Below, one piece after another: positions 46,680 through 57,239 of a stretch of 64,000 nt of DNA (positions are counted from its first letter, which is position 1; each line of letters begins with the position of its first letter). The DNA is from Gnetum montanum (Eukaryota; Streptophyta; Gnetopsida; Gnetales; Gnetaceae): positions 470,922 through 534,921 of the forward strand of contig MNCI01035238.1 of assembly GCA_015680685.1 (NCBI GenBank). The letters run 5' to 3'. The notes beneath the pieces are model-generated. The model did not search any database. It had not been told where the DNA came from and worked only from the letters and a program-made list of their open reading frames with translations. A program made the translations under genes and the position numbers.

Positions 46680-47815
46680 GGAGACAACGCCCTGTGCAAA
46701 TGCTCCTATGACGGGATATTGCTAGCATGCATAAATGAGGAGAAAGCGTAGAAGGTGATTAATGAAGTACATGAGGGACTGTGTAGTGGACACATAGCAC
46801 CTAGGGCTATGGCTGTAAAAATTAGATGTCTAGGGTACTACTAGCCTCACATGGAATGTGATTGCCTGGCCAAAGTCAAGACATGTGATATGTGCCAACG
46901 ATATGCAAATCTTATACATGTTTCACCTACAGAGCTGCATCCAATGCAAATCACGTGGCCTTTCCAACGATGGGGACTAGACCTCATAGGACCTATCACG
47001 CCTAAGTCATCCCAGGGCATAGCTTCATCATCACTACCATTGAGTATTTTACTAAGTGGGTGGAAGCTATCCCCTTGAGGAAGACTACATCTTAGCAGGT
47101 TTGCCACTTCATCTTGGACAACATCGTGACAAGGTTTGGGCGTCCCATGACTATTGTGACCGACACTGGGCCACAGATTAGTAGTGTGGAAACCAAAACC
47201 TTTTGCAGCAATCTTGGCATCAGACAATCATTCTCCTCACCATATTACCCATAGGCGAACAGACAAGTAGAGGCTACAAATAAGTCCATCATCAACTTGC
47301 TGAAGAAAATTCTTAACAACAACAAGAGGTGATGGCATGAGCAAATCCTCTATGTGCTGTGGGCTTACAGGATGACATGCAAGATTGCGATAAGTAAGAC
47401 ACCTTATAGTCTTGTTTATGGATCTAAAGCAGTGTTACCTCTTAAGTTGTAGGTACCATCACTCTGGATTATCCTATCAAATGTCGTAAGCAAAACCTAG
47501 AATAACGAGTCTAGGATCATTGACCTCGACTCAATGGAGGAGGATCGTACATAAACACTAGTTCGCATAGAGCACTATTAGAACAAACAACGGCAAAAAC
47601 ATTATGCAAATCTGCATCAACGGCCAATATAGAAGGGAGAGCTCATTCTCAAGGATATCCGTGAGCATATGAACAAATTCTCAGCAAACTGAGAAGGTCC
47701 ATACATGGTCACAAAAGCCTTTGGGAATGGGGCCTTCAAGTTGGCAAACATGGATGGCAACGAGTTTGCAAATTTGATGAATCACTCATACCTCATGCTA
47801 TACTACATCTTATGC
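46680..47815 (+). pseudogene. Tat/Ogre integrase
   Basis: The zinc domain reads EVHEGLCSGHIAPRAMA, then CLAKVKTCDMCQRYAN, so HHCC is complete (46768-46910). The core has RWGLDLIGPITP (46970-47005), FTKWVEAIPLRK, VTDTGPQI (near 47157) and QVEATNKSI, so D, D and E are all present. The C-terminal EGPYMVTKAFGNGAFKLANM block lies at 47690-47750. Stops are scattered (for example at 47089 and 47450). Ends near 47815, 20 bases before minisatellite array 3. Confidence 0.87.
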
Positions 47816-47835
47816 ATGAAGTAGACAAACAAACA

Positions 47836-48198
47836 TTCACTAAGATGTAAAGTTGGCAAAGGTAAGCGATCGTCTGCTACGATGTAAAATTGGCAAAGCT
47901 CATCTGCTACGACGTAAAACTGAAAAAGTTCATCTGCTATGATGTAAAATTGGCAAACAAACATTTGCTATGATGTAAAACTACAAAAATAGTCTACTAT
48001 CACTATAAACTAGCACAGATAGTCTGCTATGACGTAAAACTCGCACAGACAGTCTACTAGGACCTTAAACTAGCTCATCCACCATCTACTACGATGATAA
48101 ACTAGCACAACAGTCTACTAGGACCTTAAAATAGCATAGTGATCATTCACTATGATGTTGAACTAGCACACCATGGTCTACCAGGACCTTAAACTGGG
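47836..48198 (+). repeat. Minisatellite array 3
   Basis: About twelve units of 29-33 bases of the form TCTGCTACGA(T/C)GTAAAACTNGCAAA..., sliding in the later units to TCTACTAGGACCTTAAACTAGC. It begins immediately 3' of the Tat integrase, the position where Tat elements are known to generate satellite-like repeats. Confidence 0.9.
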
Positions 48199-48199
48199 T

Positions 48200-49850
48200 T
48201 TGTGACACGTCCCCAGCATGCATCTATGCCAGTTTACAACAAGTGAGCATGCATAGTGCCGACATGGGGTGGGACGTTGCAGTTCTAGAATGCAGTTCAT
48301 GATGCCAAGAAAACACCCTCTAGAAAATATGTAATGCCACTGCTCCTGGCATCTTGCTGATCCTCTAGAGATGTCGTACGACATCCTGCTGACCCTCCAA
48401 ACCTACTATCACCACGGCTCATCACCCTGGCAGCAGCTTCCCTAGTCAGTGCTTGCTATTGGAGTTCCAACAGTATTGTGGCCTAGCCATAATATTGTTA
48501 ACCTCCAGCCCCTACCATCATCTGAGCTTAAGAGATGTTTAGCTATTGGGTAGCCAATCTCATGACTGAACTTAAAATGCTTGCCTTAGGTAGGGATTCC
48601 TGAGCATCCGCATTCACAGCAACTCCTAGCCTCCTCGGTGCCAGCCCCTCCACGCTGATGCTGCCAAGGTCACTGCTGGCCTTCCTGTTTGGATGCTGCA
48701 TGCCTCAGCAACAACATTAGTTGCTCTAGTAGTGTCCATAGCAAGACCTTTGCCTTCATTTTGCATCATCGTTGTTTCTTCTAGTTTCCTATCTGTTGTG
48801 TTTTAAGGGTGCATACCAGAGGGGCATCGGTCGAAGGTGTGTTTCACCATGGTAGCAGATGCTACAGTGTTAAAAGGTGGTTGTCTTGATTAGCTTGGCT
48901 ACTTCAGAGTGCACATCCTATCCTCCCACTTTAAGCTCCCTTACCTCATTCCTTGCACCCACAATTCCACTCTCTCCCCTCTTTTAAAATCTTTTTCAAA
49001 TGCTTGTTAAGCCCTCCTATTTGCCCAACTGCAAAGTCCATGACGCACATAACATAGCTCACTACATGGGAAGCATTTGTAGACAGGTTAAAGCCCCATC
49101 TAGATATAGCACAAATCATCTTGGGAAAAAACACCTGTCCTGCAACAAGGTTGTTTGCAAATGTAAACGGTAAAATAGTAAAAGGCAAAAGCGTAAGAGA
49201 GCAAAAGCTCATGCGCATAAAACAAAACGTGCCTAAAACAAATGGCACATAAGCTATTTCACAATCACCCTCTCTAAGCATCTCGATGAGAGGTCAAAGG
49301 TCAGCAAAAGCAAAGATGACCACGCAAACAACTCCCTCACAAGCACTTTGACAAGGGATTATGCTAAGTTTCATCTTTACCATTTTTCTAAATCTACTTC
49401 CTCCCCGCTTAACCCTTCCCTTCTCCACACATAACCAATGCAGAACTCTCAAGCAAAGCTGAGTGACATCTTAGCGATCATCGAAGAGTGATGTTAGCAT
49501 TTTGTCTCTCGTGTTGTTTCATATTCTTTGTCGGCATCTCTCGGGTCCATTCTCTAGATGTCGACAAAGAGGGGCCAATGAAACACCGAAAATTTTTAAG
49601 GCATTGTTGCTTCACTAGGTCTTTGAAATTCAGGCAGTGTGATGGTAGTTTGGTAGAAAATGAATGCTCTAAGTTTAGATTGTTCAGTTCCGAAAATTTT
49701 CTAGTTCCAGTGTTGACAGGCCCAATGGACTCTCCAACCTACCCACCTAGGTAGTTCATCCAGCTAACAATCTACTTAGAAGCTATGCGTGGGGTTGTCG
49801 GTGGTGCTCAGGCTATGCAAAATAGTTTAGAAAGTTTTCTACTTAAGAAG
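48200..49850. other. Unresolved Tat 3' region
   Basis: No clear gene. The minus strand has one long open stretch at 49281-48946 (111 codons, with NLVAGQVFFPKMICAISRWG) that looks protein-like and could be a remnant of an antisense extra gene as at 38.9-42.8 kb, but no sequence match between the two was found. A plus-strand ORF at 49488-49754 overlaps the same region and is judged noise. Confidence 0.3.
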
Positions 49851-50540
49851 TTTTTTACACTATGCTACGCTACGTAGCATAGCATGCCTCACAAGATAGT
49901 TGCAAGACAAAGTGCTATGCTATGCTATGCTACGTAGCATAGCACATCATAGAAAAAGCAAGATAGAAAGGCCCAACTTACTTAGTGATTCCAATTGCAC
50001 TCAAAAAGCACATCCAACCTTCAAAACCAGTTGCTTCGCTCGGCTTCAAATCCTTCAGCAAAGCTCCCCTTACTAGAAAAGCTACAGATTAAGCAAAAAG
50101 CAGGCTATGTTGGTTGCTACGCTATGCTATGCTACGTAGCATAGCATAACATAGCGAAGATGCAAGAATGAAAAAGGACATCTCAATATTCAAGATCAAC
50201 AAAGTCAAAAGCTTCATGTTGCAAAGAGCAAACATTGTAGATTTGTCAGCATGATCTTCAACTTAAGTGCAAATCGCAGTTAAGGCTAGCTACTATGTTA
50301 TGCTACGCTACGTAGCATAGCATGGCGTAGCAAACATACAGAGCCAGCCAAAACACTTCAAAGGCTTCTAGCACTCACAATTAGCTCTAACGCAAATTTC
50401 TTCTTTGAAATAGTGGCTACGCTATGCTACGCTGCATAGCGGAGCACAGCGTAGCAAGCAACTATGCTACGCTAACATGGCTACGCTCCATAGTGTAGCA
50501 CAGTGTAGCAAGCAGCTACACTACACTAACATGGCTATGC
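49850..50540. repeat. Cluster of GCTACGTAGC-centred palindromes
   Basis: At least four palindromes share a TGCTA(T/C)GCTACGTAGCATAGCA-like design. 49923-49944 (22 bases) and 50123-50148 (26 bases) are perfect; 49862-49885 and 50301-50322 have one mismatch each, at a C-to-T type site. A larger imperfect hairpin lies at 50416-50455 and derivative GCTACGCT/AGCGTAGC arms continue to 50540. Related motifs occur at 40769-40800 and 42340-43030. Confidence 0.85.
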
Positions 50541-50579
50541 TCCACTGCTACATCAGTGTGCTACACTCCTTGTCTGCAC

Positions 50580-51450
50580 TGATGGAACACCTAATCCAAA
50601 CACCTCTAATTTAGATAGCGTGATTGCAGCATGGTAGGCTCGTCAATTGACTCTGCATGTTCATGTAGTATGGACACATCAACACCTTGTGGATCTAGGA
50701 CACGTGGTGTCCAAACCGCATTTCTCGTGTGCTCCTAGCCCTATAAATACCCCAACGAGCAAAGCTGAAATGGTTGGAAAATTGGCAATTCAAAGGGCAA
50801 AAAAAAATTAGTTGGCAATTCCGAGAATTTTTGGCATTTGTTGTCAGAAAATCAATTAAAAAACCTGTTAGCAAAACCTAAGTAGGGTTGGCAATCTTGA
50901 GGATTGTGAACATTTGTGAGTTGATGAAATTCAAACAGTTTGCATTCCTATTTGGCATTCTATTAGCTCTTTTCGATCGCCTTTGTAGCATTTTGCATCG
51001 TTAGCTCTTGAAACCACGTTCAACCACACAATTGGCTTGTTTTTGAACATCCTGGTTACTTTTGGGATCTCTGTGCTTCCCAGCGTCATGCAATCGATTG
51101 TATCCACTTTGACAAAGTAAGGCCATAGTATTGAAGTGGTACATTTCATAACTCCAATTTACTTTATTCTTCTGTTTATCATTGCATTTTACATCATTTT
51201 CCTTCTTCGCATATAATAATCATTATTTTACATTATAGACATTATTTTCAAATTACACGTTTGCAAAAGGTTTAGTGACACCGATTAAGTCCCTGTCTAA
51301 TCAACCAGACTGTTCAGGGCACCCTGTTTCCATTTTATCTAGCACAACCCTTGCACGGATCTAGGGTCAAGACTGTCTGACCAATGACCTCTCGGTGTTT
51401 CCAGCCGCCGACGTTTTCAATCACTACAATCATCGATGACATCCTCCATC
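50580..51450 (+). repeat. Candidate LTR of the Tat-associated element
   Basis: The core-promoter arrangement resembles an LTR: a GC-richer stretch, then CCTATAAATACC (TATAAATA at 50742-50749), a run of A at about 50803, and an unassigned leader. Neither TG...CA ends nor a second copy could be fixed, so boundaries are guesses. It is the first promoter-like site downstream of the pol at 44.5-47.8 kb. Confidence 0.35.
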
Positions 51451-51469
51451 CATTTCACTTGATTTCATA

Positions 51470-51960
51470 ACAAATAATTTTGAGTTATGAAGAGCTTGTC
51501 CTTAGCTTCTAATTTTAGTTCCTGAAGGTATGGAATGTTAAGCTTGTCAATAAGATCATGAATATTTTTAACTCATTCCACCAATGGTAATTGATTGAGA
51601 ATCATATTACCAATTTTAAGAAGCTACCCCCATGACTAGTGAACCTTATCAAGGGAGTATTCATCATGTTATCTAATACGCATCTCATCAATGTCATTCA
51701 TGTTATCACTATCAAAAGATACATTTTATGCCTTTGAAACATGTCAAAGAAAATTTTTTTATGAATAGGAAAGCCTTGTAGCCAAATTTTCATTGCAATT
51801 TTTGATCATATTTAAGAGAAAAAACAAATTCCTTGATTTCCCTTCAAAAAATTCACGCTGTAATCTTGTTTTAACAAAATCCTAGGGAATTTTTCTAGCA
51901 TGTAAAATAAACATTCATGGCCCACATAGTAAATACACTATGAATTTCAGTAAGCTAGCA
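51470..51960 (-). pseudogene. Unidentified protein-like stretch, minus strand
   Basis: The minus strand reads as a plausible but broken helical protein: FVKTRLQREFFEGKSRNLFF, then NMIKNCNENLATRLSYS, a stop, and further down FDSDNMNDIDEMRIR and IHDLIDKLNIPYLQELKLEA. About eight stops fall in about 160 codons. I do not recognise it. It might be an exon remnant of a host gene, or a gag-like part of a retroelement whose PBS lies at about 52902. Confidence 0.3.
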
Positions 51961-52900
51961 TAATTGAGTGCATATTGGCAAAAACATTATCACTTTAAGC
52001 ACAAAAGGTAAAAAATGTTGCACTTGTTAGTCCCAACATGTATGAAAAAGAAACTATAGTTTTGGCTAGTGTAAATGGTCAGATACATTGTGCAAACATC
52101 TAGAAAACTTGATAGAATAAAAACAATGAAGAAATAGCAAAATTGAAACCTATAAAAATAAGATTTGGCATCATTTAAGGACTTTTGGATCATTTGAGAC
52201 TTCTTCGAATAGGAGACTTTTGAAGCAAAAGAAGATCTAAGAGCTCATAGCCTTCCCCTCCAATGTAAAGTATTCAAAGCATTAAGTGCCTATTATAGTT
52301 GATGTTCAAAAGCAAATTGGTCAAGCCAAAAGCATGTGGGTTAGCTACAGAACACATCCTACCTATCATCATAGCAGATATTCAATGGTCATTTTAGAGA
52401 TATCTTTGAATCCTTGTATTCTATAAAGGCTTTTTTATCTACATTTTTATTTCAAAAACATTTTTACAAACAATTAATATAGAGTTTACAGTTGTTTTGG
52501 CCACATCTTCTTTTCCCATTTCAATATTGATCTTCACATAGATCCAATGCTGGATTTATTGTTCACTTGTTTTCTTGCCTATTTTCATTTACTCATTTTA
52601 GTAATAGACTCTCGAGTCCTTAGGTGATCAAAAAGACCACCTAAGGCACCTCAAGTACTTTTGAAGCTCATAGATTCTAAGGTAAAAGTGTTTCAAGTAT
52701 ATCTATTTGATCTTTAGCTTGAATTTTTCTATCGCTACAGCCTTATGATGCATAAGTTCGTCCATGTTGTTCTAAAGGTTAGAGCCATTAGAAGCCTTGT
52801 CGAAGTGGTGTCACCTCTTGCTCTTTTTCTTATGCATCATGGTCACCTAGGAATTTAGGTAATGAATCATGAACCATCACCAAACTCAACTAGTAAACCT
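51961..52900. other. Unassigned AT-rich sequence
   Basis: No supported gene on either strand. If the PBS-like site at about 52902-52915 is real, this is the leader of a minus-strand element. Confidence 0.35.
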
Positions 52901-52901
52901 T

Positions 52902-52915
52902 TGACTCTAATACCA
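52902..52915 (-). promoter_or_regulatory. Possible primer-binding site (tRNA-iMet type), minus strand
   Basis: The minus strand reads TTGGTATTAGAGTC, two transitions from the widespread TGGTATCAGAGC tRNA-iMet site. On its other side the plus strand begins TGTAATAATTTTG, as an LTR end would. No matching second LTR was found in the window. Confidence 0.4.
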
Positions 52916-52916
52916 A

Positions 52917-53700
52917 GTGTAATAATTTTGTCCTTGGAAAACATCATTTATCTCTACTCAAAAATCCAAAAGTAGTAATAAAGAGGAAATGAATACACCT
53001 TAAATCTTAGAGTACCTAGCAAAAAAAACATAGGAGCATATAAATTTTTAGTCATGGTTAGAGACATTGGATATGCCATAAGTAAATGAACATGTACCTA
53101 GACTAATGTGATGTGCATAACCACACAAGCATACATGGACATCCAATACTAAAAACCTTAGAAAGCTAAGATACATTCCTATACTAATATATCTATTTGT
53201 AAACCTCACTTCAAAGATAAGGATGGTCATTCAAGTTAGGGAGGTGAAGCCTCCCCAACAAGCCTACGTATCCTTATAATGAGATCCACAAGGAATTAGG
53301 TCCCATGTAGTTCTATGGGGATCGTTAAGATATCATGAAACTTGATAGGATTTCTATACTTCTTTGACCCTTTTTTGGGAGGAAAACAACCTTTAATCCA
53401 TTAATAAGGCATGTTTTCCCATATCTCTTTTGTGCCTTCTTTCATATCTTATGTCTCTATCTATGCTATAATGCCTATAAAAATTTCTTCTGTCATGCCC
53501 ATTGGGCTATATGTCATGGCCTTTATTTGGAGCTCTTTCCTCTTGTCTACATTCATTCTTGTCAAAGCTTGATGAAGAAGAAGAAGAATAAGATGAAAAA
53601 CTAGAAAAATTAGAGTGTCATTCTATTTAGCTTTAATCCTTCAAAATTACATTGAATCTATAATATATGAAGATAATTCAATTTGCTAGAAAAAAAGAAA
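52917..53700 (-). other. Possible LTR next to the tRNA-iMet-type site
   Basis: Would start at TGTAATAATT after the PBS. The outer end is not fixed. A GAA-triplet run lies at 53575-53590. No coding evidence. Confidence 0.25.
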
Positions 53701-54160
53701 ATTTAGCTATCTTTAATTAATTTAAATAAGATTAAAAATCTATGGTTTCACCACCCATAATAACACATTCACATACTCAATGACATTATAGAGCACAAAG
53801 CTCTACAACCACGCAACCATTATTCTCAATGCAAGGCACAACCAATGATATCTCTCCCACCAACACCAAACTAAGATCTAAACATGACAAACAAAAATAT
53901 CTATAATGACCACAACACAAATAATTAACCATAGAGATGCATATACATCAATGCAATCTCTCTATCAACTCTCATCTCCACTCATATCTCTTAAGAAAAC
54001 ACAAAACCACAAAAAATATTTATCAAATTCAAGACAAGAATCCTAGGGAAACCTTCCCCATGCTTAACTTGGAGATTCCCATTTGTTTTCATCTTATTTT
54101 TACCTTTTTCAATTATTTCTAAACTTGAAGCTACAAACTTAAATCTTTTCCTAGCCATAT
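53700..54160. other. AT-rich sequence, nothing recognised
   Basis: No supported feature on either strand; the short ORF at 53937-54122 has no recognisable content. Confidence 0.4.
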
Positions 54161-54164
54161 CGAA

Positions 54165-54400
54165 TGTCTATAGGCTTGGCAAGATGTCTTTCCGTAACAT
54201 CCAAGTCTCAAGTAAAACATCTCTAGTCTATGGGAGATGTCTTCTATTAGAGTAAGACGTCTCCTCTTAGATAGGAGAGACATTCCCCTAGAGATGTTTA
54301 TTGATAGGTTGAGACATCTCCTCATAAATAATATGTCTCCTATGCATGCCAACTCTCAAAAAATACATCTATTTGACCAGCAAGACATCTCTCCAACTTC
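54165..54400. repeat. Cluster of AGACATCTC / GAGATGTCT motifs in both orientations
   Basis: Eight or more copies of AGACATCTC, AAACATCTC, GAGATGTCT, AGACGTCTC and close variants within 235 bases, alternating in orientation, so several can pair as hairpins. Origin unknown. Confidence 0.6.
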
Positions 54401-54429
54401 ACAAAACATGTAATTATTCACTTATAGTG

Positions 54430-55380
54430 ATGGAAGTTAATTTGGAAGAGGTATCCCTACACCAAGGATTATATAAAGGTTATCTTCTTCCTTGGTCCTT
54501 AAGATAATCTATTCTTGGCCTACTTAAGGTCCTAGGACTTGAGGCTCTGCTTGTTCTAGAACCTATTCCATCTTTTACATGATTGATTACCAAGGTAGAA
54601 TGTAGCTATGAATTACCAAGATCATTAACATTGAAAATGAAAGGATGCTAATAACAAGACCTATTTGACTAGTGGTTAGTGTCCTCCTTTTTGGATTGGG
54701 ATGGCAATGGTATTATATTTGTTTCTTTTTGGAAGACATGTTATGCCTTCATCTACTGCTCCAACCTATATTGGGAATTAGCAAGTTGGTAGGATTTGGC
54801 CATGTGCTTGTCAACCTGATACTCATCTAAGATGTATTTAAATAACTTCTTCATCAATGCAACTATAAATATACATGGGGTTATTTTATCATATGGTAGC
54901 ATAATGTTGTCCTACAAATTCCTGCACTACATTTGCAAATTCTAGTGAAAAATGAAAGTGAATTTAGAATAGTAAGGATTTATATGTGCATAAGAAACCT
55001 TCACTTAGTATGACAAATTATCATTATCATTATGAATAATTCTATCATTGCACCTAATGATATTATTCATATGTGATGGGATATCAACCTTATTCAAAGA
55101 TATGAAAAGCTAGATCTTAAGTCAAATTTGATTCTATAAGATACTTATGTGTAGCACTAGATAATTAATTACATATTAATTAGTTTTAGGAAAATATCTT
55201 GCAATGGTATAATTTGACCTAAAGAATTTTTTCTTTATATAATGGTTATTTAGGAAGCATGAGATTGACTAAGATTGATTTTCAGAACAAAAAGGATTAG
55301 TTCTACATCTACTATGTTAGCTTACAATAGGTTAACATTAATAAAAATAGTTAACTATAGAAAGTTAAATCATTAATATA
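54430..55380. other. Unassigned sequence
   Basis: About 950 bases with no supported ORF, RNA gene or repeat. Confidence 0.4.
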
Positions 55381-55389
55381 AATCCATAT

Positions 55390-56220
55390 TAGTAAAAGCT
55401 TAAAGACCCTAAAATTTGGATCTAGAAAGAGGAGTGAAATTGATTCTCTATGAAAAGCTCATTGTTTTTTGACATCAAATTTAGAGAAAAAAGGTTTCAG
55501 AGGACTAAAAGTTAGTTTGTTTTAGAAACTGGAAAAGGGATCTAGTAGCCACATCAACCCATAAAATCAAAATTTTTTGTATATTGATTCTATAAAGAAA
55601 CCCAAAATCAGTTATATGAATCACATTAGCCTTTTGCCTACAATGAATTTGTGGAGTAAAAAGAGATTTTATAATTAAAAGTTCAATTAGCTTTATAAGC
55701 TATGTTAACTTATAGAGTTAGAGAGGATTGGTAGAACTAAAACATTCAATTCTACAAGCTAGCTCTAAAATAGTTCATGATCCATGTCAACTAAACAAAC
55801 TCATAAGCTCGTAGAATTGAAGAGAATGCATAGAAACAAAAATTGATTTTATAAATAAGCTTTAAAATGGTTCTACCACATTAGCTAGTTGGAGGTTAAA
55901 GATCTACTTCATATCATTGTGAGACTCAATTCTATATAGGGATACCAAAATTTGATTCTACAAGTAAAACTCATGTGCCATGTGGGCTAAATAAGAAAAG
56001 CATGATTTAAACCACCAAAAAGTAAGTATTACAAGAAGGTGTAGAATTGATTCCATTAAGAGAAGCTTTTGTTGTTTTCCAAATTAGATTCAAGAAGGTA
56101 AACTTTGTAGAACCAAAAATTTGGTTTTATGAACCAACTCTAAATGGTTCTATGAGCCACATTAACGAGTTGTTGTCTAAAAACTATAAGTAACACTTTT
56201 CTTGAAGAGATAATTCATAA
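55390..56220. repeat. Highly diverged tandem repeat
   Basis: The phrases ATTGATTCTATAA, CTCTAAAATGGTTCTA, and GCCACATTAACNAGTTG recur in the same relative order roughly every 80-180 bases (about 55541, 55620, 55785, 55880, 55976, 56152). Unit boundaries are blurred by decay. It ends just before E6. Confidence 0.5.
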
Positions 56221-56261
56221 AAGCTAGGTTATAAAAATTTAAAGACACAGTTAATAGAACT

Positions 56262-57087
56262 TGATAAATCACTCGATGGCTTTGTTAAGGCATCCCAATC
56301 AATGTAGCCCATTAATGTATCCCCATCAACATAGCCTTGTTGATGCATGAGCAAATGTGTCGATGCAATATCTATCTCTACCTATATAAATGCACATACC
56401 CACCACATTTATGAAATGTTAAGTCAATAGAGTAGCTAAGTTCTTGTAGTTTTCTTCCATCAAAGTTAGAATATTTTCTCAGTTCCTGTAGTAGGACTTT
56501 AGGGATTGTAGGGATCCTTATTTGAACATCAATGTACCTGAACACTTTAATGTGCTAGCAATAAAGATGAGATTCTTGGGACTCCTTGTACTACTTAAGA
56601 ATAATTTAATGTTTTCATTCATGCACTTTATTTTTAATGCATTTTACAATCATGTCCTTAGCTAATTAATACACTTAATAATCACATGTAAGAACGATTG
56701 CCTAGAACATATCATTAACACTTGGTAACCTAGTAGCATTCCTAATAAGTTCAGGATGTGCATGGAAGGTGGGCCTAGATGCTTATGCTAGGATAATTAG
56801 ATTAAGACATTAGATAGTTAATTAGTTAATTCATAATTAATAGCTTTGTGTCACACTTAGATCAAAGAAAATAACATATAAAATCAATAAAAATCATGTG
56901 CCTTACCTTACACTTAACCATAACTTTGACTTACATAAGTGAATCCAACAAGATAACAATCACATCTTTAAGTCACTATCTTACCTATTGTGAATTTAGA
57001 ATCTAAAGTCCATGGAATTTGATGGGCTCACTAGTTCAACACTTGTGATTCATATGGTTGGGCATAGGGACTACTCGCTGCTCATCA
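56262..57087 (+). repeat. E6 left (5') LTR
   Basis: Starts TGATAAATCA (best guess) and ends CTCATCA, about 826 bp. TATATAAA at 56382-56389; an AATAAA-like signal near 56560. U3 lacks the GATATC array seen in E2-E4. Confidence 0.7.
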
Positions 57088-57088
57088 T

Positions 57089-57106
57089 TGACACTGTTGC
57101 TGGGGA
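57089..57106 (+). promoter_or_regulatory. E6 primer-binding site (tRNA-Asp type, diverged)
   Basis: TGACACTGTTGCTGGGGA, one base after the LTR end; four transitions from the tRNA-Asp complement. Confidence 0.75.
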
Positions 57107-57239
57107 CTTTACTTAGCTGAGTGTGCTACATATGAAATATTATGAAATTATCTATGGACATTGTAATCAAACAATTACAGAAAATTCATTAAAAAACATA
57201 GTATTACTAAATGCACACTACCTTTGTAAAATCACAAAT

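Noticed and set aside
49488-49754. 88-codon plus-strand ORF with a hydrophobic, signal-like start
   Set aside because: The opposite strand is more protein-like nearby, no family is recognised, and the length is within what chance gives in this composition.
52902-52915. Integrated pararetrovirus, suggested by the tRNA-iMet-type site
   Set aside because: No movement protein, coat or RT motif of Caulimoviridae found on either strand around it; an LTR element is simpler.
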